Counted from the stretch's first letter, positions 26,862 through 40,188 are shown. The stretch: 64,000 bases of DNA from Megalobrama amblycephala (GCF_018812025.1 NC_063054.1:32754412-32818411), one strand, 5' to 3'. The notes: a model not told the origin generated them from the letters alone. Numbers and translations are program-made.

Positions 26862-27145
26862 GAATAAGAATTTTTTATTCTGTAATCATTTACTCACCTT
26901 CATGTTGTTCCAAACCTTTATGACTTTCATTCTTCTGTAGAACATAAATATATATATTGAAGAACATTTGAGTCCAAAGAACATTGTATACAACTTTCAT
27001 TTTATGGAAAAAAACCAAACAAACAAACACTGTGCAATTGTGAAAATACAGTATATTCATTCCTGTTCCTTTTCCACAGAAGAAAGTCACACAAGTTAAG
27101 TAAATGATGACTGAATTTTCATTTTTGGGTGAACTATCACTTTAA
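26862..27145. mobile_element. Foldback MITE, left end degraded
   Basis: TACTCACCTTCATGTTGTTCC at the left and TTCATTTTTGGGTGAACTATC at the right mark the TTCACCC family. Confidence 0.75.
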
Positions 27146-28440
27146 GAGAAAGTGTGTTATATTTATAACCAAAATAGGGCATCCCACTGACAAGTCCATG
27201 CAATTACTCACAACTCTTTGTTTTTTCCATCAGAGGTCAAAGGCTGGCAGATTAACTAAATCTTTTACAAACCCTCAAATTCCTCTGTCACTGCACTGCT
27301 CTGGAATGTAGCATTTGTATTTTGTCTTCATGGCCTCACGGTCCACAATTGCTGTCCTGACACTGCAAAAAGAATGTGATTTATTTTTTTATTTTTTTTG
27401 AAAAACAGAATTCTGAAAAGAATCATACATGGGCAAAGATATACAGAGAACAAAATTAAAACCTGCAACAGAAAGTAATCTATAGGCACTATTATAGACA
27501 AAATTTGAGTTATTTTTATCTGTGGGATTAGAACCGTTAATCAATACATTACGAAACATCATACATTATAAAAGAAAAAACACATTACAAATGCAGTGAA
27601 TATAAAATCTGTGCATGATAAAATATTCAGGGTAAAAGAGAGATACTTTTAGAAGATGCTAATGGTAGTGCTTTGAATTTTTGCCTCAATAATAGGTTCC
27701 CACCGGCTGCTACTTCTCTTTACAGTCAGCAGACAAAAGAAAGCTTGAGGAACACAAATTTCCCACAGTTCCTTTTCCCAATAGCTGCAGCGAGCGTCGA
27801 CTGTAATTTGTCAGCCCAATTAAAAGGCCATTTTGGGAAGTAAGAAGGTGCAGAAAGCTACACTCTTTTCTCAACACCGAACTGAAATAAAGCTGTCAGG
27901 ACTGTGTGCTGTGAAGAGGAGCATAAGAAAAAGGGGGAAATGAATAATTCATGCTAGTTTTTTGTCACAGTTAAACTCCTTTTCTGTCTTATTTCTTTCT
28001 TCCTGACCTTGACACCACTCATTCAGCAGAAAATCCTGTATTTAACGCCTCGCACATGATCGCTAATGTCTTCTGTCTGTGTCATTCATGCAGGCCCCCT
28101 ATCTGACTCAATTCTGAATCACACATGAACAGAAACAGGCATTGTAACTTTGTCTCATCATCACTATCACAGGTATGATAAGGTGTTTGAGACAATGGGT
28201 TTTTGTATCTAAGCAGATGAGAGATATTCACTCATTCGAATGAATGCTCATGGAATTTCATTCATGATTTGGAAACAAATGGTATAAAGAATTACATTAG
28301 AATTAAATTACACTGAAAATTATTTTAAAATTTTAAAATTATTACATAATACCTTATTTGAGGCCTTTTGATATGTTCCAAATTTTGATAGAGATAGCAA
28401 TGCATTAATTTTCTTTAGGAAACTTAAAGGCAGGAGTAAA
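27146..28440. other. Intergenic, no gene seen
   Basis: Nothing recognisable beyond AT-rich sequence. Confidence 0.5.
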
Positions 28441-28444
28441 CCTA

Positions 28445-29110
28445 AAGGGTTAGTTTAACACAGTTCGTAAATGGGAAGAAGGAGGCGGGAACCGGCGAAC
28501 ATTCAACGTAACTTTAATTCAAAATAAACAAAGAACAAAATGAAAGTAATGCCGGCAGACCCTCGCGGACGTCTGCCGGCCACACAAACATAATAAAACA
28601 TAAAATAAAGTCCAGGCCTGGTCCTCTCTCGTCCTTCACTGACGTCGCTCCTCCTTTTATGCCTCCGGAGCTCCTCCGTGAGAGACTCGAGGCCGGCACG
28701 CCTCGCAGGTGATGCTCATTAACACTCGCGTCACCGGCCTCGCGCCGTTCCCTCACGGCTCTCGCCCGCCCTGCTCGTCACAGTTAGTTCAGCCAAAAAT
28801 GAAAATTCTGTCATTTATTACTCACCCTCATGTCGTTCCACACCCATAAGACCTTTGTTCATCTTTGGAACACAAATTAAGATATTTTTGATAAAATCCA
28901 ATGGCTCAGTGAGGCCTCCATTGCCAGTAAGACAATTAACACACTCAGATGCCCAGAAAGCTACTGAAGATGTATTTAAAACAGTTCATGTGACTACAGC
29001 GGTTCAACCTTAATATTTTGAAGTGACAAGAATACTTTCTGTGCGGCAAAAAAAAAAAAAAAAAAAAAATTACGACTTTATTCAACAATATCTAGTGATG
29101 GGCGATTTCA
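28445..29110. mobile_element. TTCACCC-family MITE, interrupted by an LTR-like insertion
   Basis: The terminal motif AAAGGGTTAGTT is split from its continuation (GTTAGTTCAGCCAAAAATG) by the insertion at 28456-28782. The element continues to the TAGTGATGGGCGATTTCAAA motif at about 29093, which also occurs in the loops of the copies at 34382-35019 and 41131-41884. Confidence 0.75.
28456..28782 (-). mobile_element. 327-bp solo-LTR-like insertion
   Basis: A GC-rich block inserted in the MITE and flanked by a 7-bp duplication GTTAGTT (28449-28455, 28783-28789). Read on the minus strand it begins TGTGACGAGC, has a TATA-like CATAAAAGG about mid-way, a GAATTAAAG poly(A)-like motif, and ends CTGTGTTA. 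The order of TATA and poly(A) signals fits an LTR, but the end is not a canonical CA and 7 bp is long for an LTR target duplication. Another element class is possible. Confidence 0.5.
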
Positions 29111-29966
29111 AAACACTGCTTCATGAAGTTTCGAAGCTTTACGAATCTTTTGTTTCAAATCAGTGGTTCGGAGAGTGTATCAAACTGCCAACATGATGCT
29201 TTTTGTTCTACGCTAAATGTGAGCATTTTCTCTCACGTGGACAAAAACAGATTCATAATTCCTCAAAATGAATAAAAACAGTGAAACGCAAACTCAGAAT
29301 ATTACTCAAACCTGTAATAATTAAATATGAAATTACACAAATATACTTTATTTAATTTACACTGTTCTCATGCTCTCACAAAACACATCCATTTTATCAA
29401 GCCGTGAAAAAACATCACGTGACGTAGCAAAGACACCGACAACGCGCCAACAGACAAGACAGACCAGGTTTGATATGATACAGTCTCAGCTTTCAAATTC
29501 TGTCAATATTATAATAAAATTCAAACAATAAATGTAGTTTTGGCACTCTTTAATGTGGTGCAACAGATTGCTGTAGCACCTCAGTTCAAGCGGCACATGA
29601 ACCAATCTGTCTTCCTATTTATTACTAGTTAGTTATAGCGCCAAATAGGCTAAACTAAACATTAATGAACATCAGGAGGTATGTTGAAAGATATAGTAGC
29701 TTACCGAAATGTATCATGTCTCATGTAATCCTTCAGTGAGTGTTCCAACCTCCGAAAGACATGAATAAAACAAGCTTGTGAGCAATATGTCACATAAAAC
29801 CAATCAATGACCATATAGCATGTTAGTTAGCTAGAAAAAACTCTAGAGACGATCATTTGCTAAATATTTGCACTGTATTACATATTTATTATATTTGGAC
29901 TCGGATTCTGCATTATTAACCGCATTATATTAATTGTATAAGCTGACAGGTTTCCCTCTGTTTATA

Positions 29967-30717
29967 CACTGTAAAAAATGACTGTGATTTTAACAGTAAA
30001 AGACTGTAAAAATGCTGCGGTGAAAAACTGTCAATTGGTTTACAGAAAGTTTCCGTACTATATACGGTGAATAACTGTAATAGATCTAACGGTACATTTA
30101 ATGTAATTTTACGGTAAAATACCGTTAAATTCACAGTTTTTGGAAGTGAAAAATAACAATTCATTGTAAAATTTACAGTGAAAAAACAAAAATTGACATT
30201 CCCACAATTCCCTGCATGACACTTCACATTTGATATATTTTCGTTGAAATAACTTTCTTCTTAGTTTTTCTCATTTTTTTTCTAATCAGTCATGTACATT
30301 AGGGTTTTATGTTACATCTAATGTTGTTAAATTAATGTTTATTGCATTTTTAAAATTTCATGCATGTTACCATGATGGTGTTTAGTGTGTGTGTGTGAAT
30401 GACACTGTGTGCACCTTCTATATATTAGTATTGTCCTCCTCAGCTTGTGGAAAAGCTGCTTGTGATGAACTTTGATTCATCATGTGACTCTTATCACCAC
30501 TGTGTTTGGTGACTGTCAGTGTATTATAAAGGTACAAAACAGATATTAGTACTTCATTAGGTTGGTAAATTAACATTATATCAGTTAATGAAATACGTTA
30601 TTTTACCGTAAATTTAAGATTTTTTTTACGTTGCTACTGTATTTTTTACGGTAAAGTTCTGGCAACCACAGCTGCCGTTTTTTTACCGTAAATTTTACTG
30701 GGATTTTTTTTACAGTG
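29967..30717. mobile_element. 751-bp MITE with CACTGTAAAAAA ends
   Basis: Left end CACTGTAAAAAATGAC, right end TTTTTTTTACAGTG, flanked by TA on both sides. The inner region is full of TTTACGGTAAA / TTTACCGTAAA motifs. There is no ORF of note. Confidence 0.8.
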
Positions 30718-30719
30718 TA

Positions 30720-31988
30720 GCATTAGTCGAGAGAGATTTGTTTCCTTGAGAAGAATTAACTGGAATTTACTTAACTTACTAAAATTAACTAAACATTAGC
30801 TTGATATGTGGACAGACAAAACAAACTCATCAAAACTTTACAAAAAAACATTTTGAGTCTTGAAGTCTGATTTAGCCCAACAAATGGAAACCCTCATCCT
30901 CTCCCTTCCTGTCTTTCTCTCATTTGGGAAGATGAGGTTAGGGGAAAACAGGGAGGACTGGTGGTGAAGCACACACATGTCATCGTAAGCCATTTCAATT
31001 TTGCTAAATAAAGACATTTTTGTAGGGTGTCAGCATCTCTCTGCCATTGTGCATTGTGCTGGGACCAGCAACAGAAAATGCCCTCCAGATCTACATCCAC
31101 ATCAGCAAACAGCAAACAATGGGCACCCTGCGAATGACTCACGCCTGTCATCGGTAGCTATCAGCAGGAAAAACCCGTCTGGCCTGCTGAATCACACACA
31201 TACAAAGGAAAACAAATGAGGTTGTGTACATCATGGAAACCTGGTAGCAAATGCTTAAATGTAACAAGCACCAGCGCCTCCTAGCATTAGAATCACATCA
31301 TGCACTCATCTGTTTACACTACATGCTTTCGGATGAATGTCTCCAGTCCCTCCCCACGACTCCGGTAGGAAGTTTATGAATCAGTACTACAGTAAAGATC
31401 AAATGTTGATTAAAGTCAACATGAGACTATCTACATTATTATTACAGTTCCATTTTTTTATTGTGAATAAAACAGATTTTCCCAAATTTTAAAAATGTCT
31501 TTAATCCAGTTTTTAATTTACAATTGATAAAATACCCTGCTTCACTTGACATATATGACATTAAAAAAGTAGATGCACATTGACTTTAATATCTCAGTTG
31601 TCCATTCTAGACAGGAATGAGATGAGAGGAAAACAATTTTTTCAAGATCTTAGATTTTTCTCCTGAGATAACTTTACTCCAACAATCTCACGTCCCCTGA
31701 TTTTCAAAAGAGATCTCATCAAAGTCTAAAAATGTGCTCAGCTATGTCAAAACCCCAAAGTCTCTGCGTTTTGTTTGTTTGTTTGTTTTTAAAAAAAATC
31801 TATACTATCAATAATAGTGTGTCTATTTTTATTTCTCCAAAGGAATTTTAGAATTTAGATTTGATACGTAGATGAAATATACTGTAACTCCATTAAGTTT
31901 GACGAGCTGTAAATGAGCAACTTCTGAGCAATAAAATATTCCTCCAGGTAAGCAAGTGTATTCTCCTTGGCATGGTTGGCTGTTTTAT
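30720..31988. other. Intergenic, no gene seen
   Basis: No supported coding or repeat feature. Small open frames on both strands at 30894-31219 overlap each other and look random. Confidence 0.5.
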
Positions 31989-31996
31989 ATATTTAT

Positions 31997-32988
31997 TAGG
32001 GCTGTCAATCGATTAAAAATTTTAATCTAATTAATTACATACTCTGTGATAAATTTCTTTCTTGCCCTCTTTGCAAAAAAAAAAAAAAAAGTGATTTTAT
32101 AAGCGAAGATGCTTTTTTGCTAAACCTGAAAAGTATTAAAAAGTAGCATTTAGAAGTTATATTAACTAATAATATAATTTTCTACCATATACAATTGATT
32201 GCACCTAGCTAACAACAACTTGCTTTGTTCTGGTTTCACCTCACTCCAGTCTAAACTAACTGATTTTATAGGTAGGCCTAATTTACTATTTAAATAACCT
32301 GAAAATATTGTTAATTATTAAGGCTAATTTTACTAACCACTCTTGCTAAATGGGGTAAGCACACTTATGTTCTCATTTCAGAGATGTTCGAGTAAATGAT
32401 TCATTATAGACCATGTGGACAGATCAGTTGTTGTCTTGATTCATTCAAATGAGTCTGTTCAAATGAGTCATTAGGTCGCGAATCGGACATTAGTGGACGT
32501 TGATGCGTTACGTGCGAATCGCGACTGTTATTAGGACATCGCAAAAGATTTGTCAACACAGAAAACACTTCACCACTGGATAGGATTTTCTTTTTGTTTA
32601 CTGAAAGTGTGGTTTATGTCAGCTGCATGTGCAGGGCGCCTGTCAGAGAAGATGAGGTGACGTTTTTTTGAGCACTATTCACACCCAACGGTTATTCAGG
32701 AAAGACATTCTCCGAATGCGCCTCGTGAAACATGGATTCGGTCTAACAAACTTTTAGCATTGTGTCAGATGATTTAGATTATTATGTGTGAGGTAGAGAG
32801 AGTGCAAAGACGGTGCTTACTTTGAAGAAGAAGAGAGCTCGCGCGCACGTTCTGTCCGTCAGCGCAGCAGTCGTCTCCCTCCTTCATTTTACAGTCGAAT
32901 GGTGACTAGAACGGCTCCAGGTTCAAAGGTCAATACGGAATGGATTAATCTGCGTTATTTTTTTTAACGCGTTATTTTGACAGCCCTA
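31997..32988. mobile_element. 992-bp hAT-type non-autonomous transposon
   Basis: Ends TAGGGCTGTCAATCGATTAA and, inverted, TTTGACAGCCCTA. A perfect 8-bp target duplication ATATTTAT lies at 31989-31996 and 32989-32996. Subterminal TTAATCTAATTAA / GGATTAATCTGCG are related. There is no transposase ORF. Confidence 0.92.
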
Positions 32989-32999
32989 ATATTTATATT

Positions 33000-34075
33000 T
33001 CAGTCTCTCAGTTGGTCGGCCCACGGAGAGTGTTTTAACTTCCCGGAGGATAAGACGGCTACACTGCTGCATGAATGTCTGGCATTCCTTAAGGGATTTG
33101 CACAAGAACAGGAGGCTTGAGAAAGGGGGAAAAACTAGACAAACTCCCACAGAGGCACTGCAAAGTTAGTGAGTGTGTAGACAATATCTCCCTCGGGTAT
33201 TTTAACCTGGTCTGAGAACTTGAGAATACATTTACATATATGCATTGGCAGACAATCTTGTCCAACACATTTTTTTAAGTTCATTTCACCTTTGACCTCG
33301 TCTTTGTCAATATATAAAAGTCATTGCAATTGATAACAAATGCAATTGACAAACTTATTGTTGTTTATTATAAAGGAAAAAAAACATGCTTAATGCCAAA
33401 ATTTTAAAGTTTATTAGGGCTGAAATGATAAAACAATAGATATACTGTTCAAAGTGAATTATTTGGACACTTTCTCCATGCCAAAAGTTATTGGGACATG
33501 TTTATACAGTAGTTAATGTGATAAATGTGGTTACTCTGCTAGGGCACCTGTGTGAACCTGAGGGGAACTGACTTTATATAGCCACTAGAAATCACCATAA
33601 ACACCACTCTACATAAAAGGTCCTCTGCCCAAGATTTGTTAAACACTGACTTCTAGTGGTAGAACCGGTAGACGCAACATCCAGAACGACTTTGGCTGTT
33701 AGAATAGTATACTAACATACTTTTTTATTAGTCTGTAGAATATAGTATGCATATTATTGTGTTATAATGCCATTTAATAAGGCAATTGCCATTTTACTAA
33801 AGCGATAAGGGGCAGGAGGAGGTCTGTCAGCCAGTTTCATTAACACCAACTGACGCAGGGACTGAGAGGCAGGAGGTGCTGTTGCCCGTGTTTATGCTTG
33901 CAAGAGTTCCATACTTGTGCTCTATGTTTATCGTGGTTAGGTGCTAACATTAGACCACAAACAAAAGGGCACACGCTGAGCAGTGTTGTTAAAACTATTA
34001 AAGAATATTTTATGTTTATTGAAATAGAGCTGAAATAAAACAAAATATAAATATTAGATTAAAAACTTAAACTTT
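33000..34075. other. Intergenic, no gene seen
   Basis: AT-rich; nothing recognised. Confidence 0.45.
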
Positions 34076-34381
34076 TAAAGGGTTAGTTTACCCAAAAATG
34101 AAATTTCTGTCATTAATTACTCACCCTCAAGTCGTTCCAAACACTATTAAAGATCTTTTTAATGAAATCTGCGAGCTTTCTGTCAATCAATTGGATGTCT
34201 ACTAGCACTTTAAAACTAAAAAAAAAAAAAAAGATATAAACTTTATTTACAAAATATTAATATACAACGCGCGTTCACGAGAGCACCAGTACGCACAAAG
34301 AATATACACTTCTAAGCTCTTTGCTACACATGTGTGTTTTATTGACAAGAGCAGACGTTTTTGCTTGAACGCGCCTTGGAG

Positions 34382-35019
34382 GTTAAAGGGTTAGTTCACC
34401 CAAAAATGAAAATTCTGTCATTTATTACTTACCCTCATGCCGTTCCACACCCGTAACTTCGTTAATCTTCAGAACACAAATTAAGATATTTTAGTTGAAA
34501 TCCGATGGCTCAGTGAGGCCTCCATAGGGAGCAATGGACACTTCCTTTCTCAAGATCCATAAAGGTACTAAAAACATATTTAAATCAGTTCATGTGAGTA
34601 CAGTGGTTCAATATTAATATTATAAAGTGACGAGAATATTTTTGGAGTGCTAAAAAAAACAAAATAACGACTTATTTAGTGATGGCCGATTTCAAAACAC
34701 TGCTTCATGAAGCATCGGAGCATAAATTAATCACTGTGTCGAATCATGATTCAGATCGCGTGTCAAACTGCCAACGGCTGAAATCACGTGACTTTGGCGC
34801 TCCGAACAGCAGATTCGACACACTGATTCATCTGTGCTCCGATGCTTCCTGAAGCATTGTTTTGAAATCGGCCATCACTATAAGTCGTTATTTATAAAAT
34901 ATTCTCTTCAACTAAAATATCTTAATTTGTGTTCTGAAGATTAACGAAGGTCTTACGGGCGTGGAACGGCATAAAGGTAAGTAATAAATGACAGAATTTT
35001 CATTTTTGGGTGAACTAAA
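34382..35019. mobile_element. Composite foldback MITE with a hAT-like MITE in its loop
   Basis: Outer ends are AAAGGGTTAGTTCACCC and TTTTTGGGTGAACTAAA. Inside, 34677-34879 is a second inverted-repeat unit with ends TAGTGATGGCCGATTTC and GAAATCGGCCATCACTA. The same inner unit sits in the loops of 28445-29110 and 41131-41884. A partial relative precedes it at 34079-34240. Confidence 0.85.
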
Positions 35020-35261
35020 ATGTTTTTCGTGTCACCAAATCACTCGCGTCGCTTCATAAAATTTAAGTTAAAACAATGGAGTCACATAATGGATTACTTT
35101 AATGATGTCAGTCTTTACCTTTCTGGGGCTTGAAAGAGGTAGTTGCGTAGGCTGATAATGGAGTGACAGAAAGCTCTCAAATGTCATAGAAAGATCTTCA
35201 TTTGTGTTTCGAAGATGAACGAATGTCTTGTGGGTTTGGAACAGCAACATGAGGGTGAGTA

Positions 35262-35310
<49 letters not shown>
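35262..35310. repeat. (GATA)n microsatellite at a LINE 3' end
   Basis: About 12 GATA units. On the minus strand they form a (CTAT)n tail following AATAAAGGGT. Confidence 0.93.
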
Positions 35311-35536
35311 CCCTTTATTTTCCCCCAAGGGAAATTTGCTTTCACAGACTCTGTCAATACACAAAAATATGGACAATAATAACAATATACAAAAAGACAA
35401 TGCATGCAGGATCTGTTCAGGTTACAAATTGTTTAAAGCAGCAATGGCAGAAGGGACAAAGCCTTTACTGAAGCATGAAACGAAATGACAGAGCAGTGTC
35501 GTCGCAGCAGAGCATGCGCCGGAAGTTCATGTTCAT
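35311..35536 (-). mobile_element. 5'-truncated non-LTR retrotransposon 3' end
   Basis: On the minus strand the sequence ends AAATTTCCCTTGGGGGAAAATAAAGGG followed by (TCTA)n, a familiar teleost LINE 3'-UTR form. It splits a TTCACCC-family MITE half: GAGGGTGAGTAA lies to the left and AATGACAGAATTTTCATTT to the right. The family name is not assigned. Confidence 0.6.
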
Positions 35537-36429
35537 AATTAATGACAGAATTTTCATTTCTGGATGAACTAACAATTCGAAATATTGCCCTGGCAACTAA
35601 ATTAATTTTAGTTGAAATAATTTTAAGTTGAAGTACTAAAATGACTAAAACTGAAACTGAAATACATATAAATTAAAGCCAAATAAAAAAAAAAAAAACT
35701 AATAAAAATGACAAAAGCTCATAACAGCATTACTAAAACTTAAATTATAATGAAAGCTGAAAATATAAAAATAAAAACGAATTGAAAATATTAAAAATGT
35801 CATAAAAGTAGGTTATTTAAAATATTCTTGGTTCCAAGCACCCTGTTGAAGAAACATTTGAGAGATAAAATGTGCAATTTTTTTTTTTTTTTTTTTTTTT
35901 TTAATTTTAAGAAAAACTCCCTGCCTCATCTGACTTCTGTGAACAAAATTGATCAATGAAAGATTGAAAATAAAGCCTTACAATGCTCTAAAAATCAAAA
36001 ACCCTCTTCTAAGCATAATTATAGGTTGTGGGTTTGATTCCCAGCTAATTTGCCTAATATATGTCTTTAAAATGTTAAAATGTCAGCTTATGCTATTTTA
36101 TAAAATCTGGATTGGACAGTATATAACATCTTTATTATAACACTAAAAGCCTATATTGTGGGGACTCCTAATGTACACCACAAGGAAAAAGGATTTTGTA
36201 ATAGGACTAAATAACATCTTATTTCAGTCGTAGAAATGGCAAAAGTTTAGTCTGTTATAATTATAATTACCATCATTTAAGAAAAAGAGGCATCAATAAG
36301 AGGTAATATAACATTTAAATAATATAAAAAGTGTGTGTTTAGTGAGTTACTTCTAAATCAATTTCTTTTTCAAAGACTGTTCTTGTAATGCAAGTTATTT
36401 TGTTTAATTTTTAATAATATTATTGATCT

Positions 36430-36632
36430 GACTGTCCTGACACTGTTGTATGAGAACTGAACTGAGCTGGACGATGAAATCAATGTTTTCTGCAGAACTG
36501 CTTATAGATTAAAAGAACTACTTTAATAATTGATTATCTTTACAACAACTAAATCAACACTGAACTGACTTCAGCTACAGCTACTTTGAAACATCCTCTA
36601 TTGTATAAAGCGCTATATAAATAAAGGTAAAT
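36430..36632 (+). mobile_element. SINE/LINE 3'-tail-like repeat
   Basis: Ends with TTGTATAAAGCGCTATATAA then ATAAAGG, a 3'-tail form common to fish SINEs and their partner LINEs. The 5' head is not recognised. Confidence 0.5.
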
Positions 36633-36910
36633 AAAGGTTTAGCCATCAGCTAGATATTTAGACCAACAAAAGGCTGTGTTAATTAGCTATAGCACAGGTT
36701 AAATGGTCCTGCATGAAAAAGTCACACTTGTGCTCCTCAAAAATGACCGTATTGGAAATGAATGGGGAAAAAATTGAATCTAGTGGAAATGTTTTGTACT
36801 GCGCCCAAACAAAATCTTATTGAAAGTTCACTTTTTGAGACATCAGCAAATTTAGCACACTAAATTGTATGTCCCACCTTTGCTCTTTTCAGCTGCATGG
36901 TGTGAAAAAG

Positions 36911-37065
36911 CCCAAGGCTGGTAAACAGGAGGCTGCTAGTTCGATTCTCACAAAGGGTGAGCAAATGAACCATTGTGCTCGTGAGCAAGACACTTGCAGT
37001 AACCCCACTTAACCTTCGTACTGAGTACTGTAAGCGACTAGATAAAGTGACAATTGTCATGGCAA
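36911..37065 (+). mobile_element. tRNA-derived SINE fragment
   Basis: Contains GGCTGCTAGTTCGATTCTCA (B-box-like) and then GAGCAAGACACTTG-AACCCC, the typical downstream body of a widespread fish tRNA-SINE, followed by GTAAGCGACTAGATAAAG. Confidence 0.65.
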
Positions 37066-38296
37066 AAAAAATAATATCACTATATAAGAGACAAACACAT
37101 CCAACTGTCTTTCAAATGTTTTATTTTCTTGCAAGAAAAGGTCAAACAGTCATATAGTCATTCTGAGTTGCTGCAGAGTATGTGACAAAGAAGGAGGGCT
37201 TTTCCACCTACTTTTATATCTCTCTAAAATTCATGGTCAAAGCCTCTGTCCAATTATAATTTCCTTTACCTTATTAGGAACATGTTTACCACATTCTATA
37301 CCTTGCTCTTTTCTTGTCACATACATCTTTTCTTTAGGTCTCAACACCCTAAACTACATCTTATTTCCCCATTTACTATCCCTCTAAGCAATTCTAAGTA
37401 ATGCAAACATAACAATGTTCCATAAGCATAATAACATATTAATAAAAAGCATTTGTATTAATAAAATGGAATTTTCTTCTACACCACTCACTGTAAACGA
37501 TATGGCCTCAAATAAATTCTGAGGAAAGGAGTGAAACGCATAGATAAAGCTGGGTGGAGTCACCTCCCAGCTGTCAAGAAGTGATTATAACAGTTTATCA
37601 TATCAAATGCATCACAAAACCTAATCCAGCTGCTAAAACATTATCTAGCGTTGACTGTAAAAGGTGTGTCTGCAAAGGCATGTCATGATAAAATGAATAA
37701 AAACCCTTCTGGCTATCATAGTCAATAAATCTAAATCATTATACTAAGTCTTGTGTAAACATGCATGTGTAGTTTCAATGATTGTTTACAAAAATACATT
37801 AAAAAATACATTAATAAATAAAATAAAATACATTTGGTGTAGCTTCATGATGGTTTGATGTTTAGTTATGATACATGTTCTTGCAAGTAATTCAATAATA
37901 ATTTTGAAATTCTACTTGTGCAAAGATGATTGATAATCAAGGTAATTTAAATAAAGATACAATGATTACTATATCCAGCACATATTCCTGATAAATTATC
38001 AGACTTGCTCTAGTTTTTTATAATATTTAGGTCATGGTAAATAACCCTTAGCCTGTAAACATGCGTTATCACTAGAAAAAAATGTAAATAACCCATTAAC
38101 CCACTCGTTTAAGATATTTCTTCTTATATAGAGCCTTTGAAAAACCTATAGAAAAATTGTGTCTAGAAACCCTGAACCTTTATTTTTCTAAGATTTTAGA
38201 AAAAGATAAAGCTGTACACCACCACGTATCATGTCTATCGACGGCCTTTAGCAGTCACTATATTTGCAATATATCATGACCTCTAGTGACTTCAAC

Positions 38297-38468
38297 ACTC
38301 TCAGAAAAAAGGTACAAAATACATCACTGGGGCGGTTCCTTTTCAAAAGGTACTAATATGTACCATTTAGGTACTAATATGCACCCTTTGGGGGTAAATA
38401 AGGTACAAAGGTATACCTTTTAAAAGTTACTGCCTCAGTGACAGCTTTTATACCTTTTTTCTGAGAGT
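38297..38468. mobile_element. 172-bp MITE
   Basis: Ends ACTCTCAGAAAAAAGGTA and TACCTTTTTTCTGAGAGT are perfect complements. The inside has repeated GGTACTAATATG motifs. Confidence 0.9.
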
Positions 38469-38714
38469 AAACAGTCAAACATATTTTTTATGATTGCAAC
38501 AAAAGTTCAAGGTTTGTATATAAATAAAGAATACAACCTCATATATAAATGTATAGGATTTAATTACATTATACATAAGGGTGTGTATGGAGTAAACTCT
38601 ACAATTAAAGGCTGTAGCAATCCACCAAGAAAATGGTTTATGTTGTTTTTGAAAGTCTGTTCATTGTGTTATCATGGTAACTGAGCTTAAGGAAGTAAGG
38701 AAGCATAAGGAAGT

Positions 38715-38770
38715 AGCTGGCTTCTGGTTAAAGATCTGTGCTGGTAATCCGAAGGTCGCAGGTTCAAACT
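38715..38770 (+). mobile_element. tRNA-SINE head fragment
   Basis: GCTGGTAATCCGAAGGTCGC then AGGTTCAAACT resembles the B-box part of a tRNA-derived SINE. It is too short and broken to be a tRNA gene. Confidence 0.45.
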
Positions 38771-38799
38771 ATGCATTACTCAACCCTTAATCGGTTGAA

Positions 38800-39079
38800 G
38801 GTAACACTTTATAATAAGGTTTTTGTTAACATTAGTTAACATGAACTAACAATGAACAGTACTTCTTACAGCATTCATTAATCTTAGTTGATGTAAATCT
38901 CAGCATTTGCATATTATTAATACATATGCAAGATCAAAAGTTGCCTCTATTAACATTAGTTAATGCAAGTGAACTATTTGAACAGCTGATAAATGCTGTA
39001 AACATAGTTTGCTTTTTGTTATTTCATGTTAGTTAATGCATTAATGTTAACTAATGATTCCTTATTGTAACGTGTTACC
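38800..39079. mobile_element. 280-bp MITE with GGTAACACTTTA ends
   Basis: GGTAACACTTTATAATAAGG and CCTTATTGTAACGTGTTACC are inverted ends. TTAACATTAGTTAA-type motifs are mirrored in both halves. Confidence 0.88.
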
Positions 39080-40188
39080 AGGTTTAAATCCCAAATTAGT
39101 TCTGCAGGAAACATTGTGCATGGATGTTTGCAGAAATAGCATTTCTCTCCTCGAGCATGTGATAACTAGTTACAACCATTTAACCTTCTGGTGCTCTTGG
39201 GTCATTTTTGACCGGAAAATTTTGCATTTTGTTTTTTTCTTTAGAATTTTTTTACTTCATGATCGGATGGTATGAAACTTTGTAAAGGTTTTGGCACTAG
39301 CTATGTGAACACACACACATACACACAAAATCATGGACATGATTCGAAAAGGTTAAATGGTCCTGAAAAAGAAATAGTCATACTTGGAAACAAATTTCAT
39401 CCATTTGGTATACTGCGCCCAAACAAAATCCTTTGAACACAAATTTGGAACACAACTTAAAATTTATGGCTTTAATTGTCTCTCAGTTTTAGAGCAAAAC
39501 ATGTTTTGGAAAATATATAGGCCTATTTCATATAAAAAATTTAAATCGTTTTTTTTTTTTTGTGTGTATGTTTCATAACAATAAACCTAAACATTTTTTT
39601 CACAGCACCGTTGCCTGTTAATCAGTGTCATGTTTGCAGATTCAGAGAGGACAAACTATGCAATAAAATCTGTAATTTAATTATATTACTGTTAAAATGT
39701 GCAGCACATGTCTTGGCTGACGTGACTACATTTACACACATCAGAATATGTGAAATGCTAAAACAATAAAGCAATCATCGCAATGACATCATAAAAACAT
39801 TCTATTTGACAACTGCATGAAAGACTGTAGCACAATTTTGAGTGACAAGTACTAGACTTTTTATCTTAGGTCAACGTTTTGAGAACAGGAACATGTGTGC
39901 TTTTCCAACCTAAAATCCCATGGAAAAAAAAAACAGTGGAAAACTTGTTAAAAACACTTTTTGTAACTGATAAGAGATCAGCAGTCTGTCTTTCATTGAC
40001 TCAGCTTTAGTCATCCAAATACTTGATGCTTTTATGACAGCATTACACTGAACTTTGTACTAGTGCATGTTCAGCCTTGCTATATTAGTTCAGTGTGAAT
40101 TCCAAATCAGTTTAGAATCTGTTTTGTTTCAATGGGATACATTCACTAAAGGAATTCCTTTCTCTTGAAGCGTTCATAGGATTTCAAA
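39080..40188. other. Upstream region of unc93a
   Basis: AT-rich with no recognised repeat. It would contain the unc93a promoter and 5' UTR, but no core element could be fixed. Confidence 0.4.

Noticed and set aside
33840..34043. 67-codon minus-strand frame
   Set aside because: Short, unsupported, in AT-rich intergenic DNA beside a MITE.
38715..38770. Possible tRNA gene
   Set aside because: Only a B-box-like part is visible and no cloverleaf can be formed. It fits a SINE fragment.
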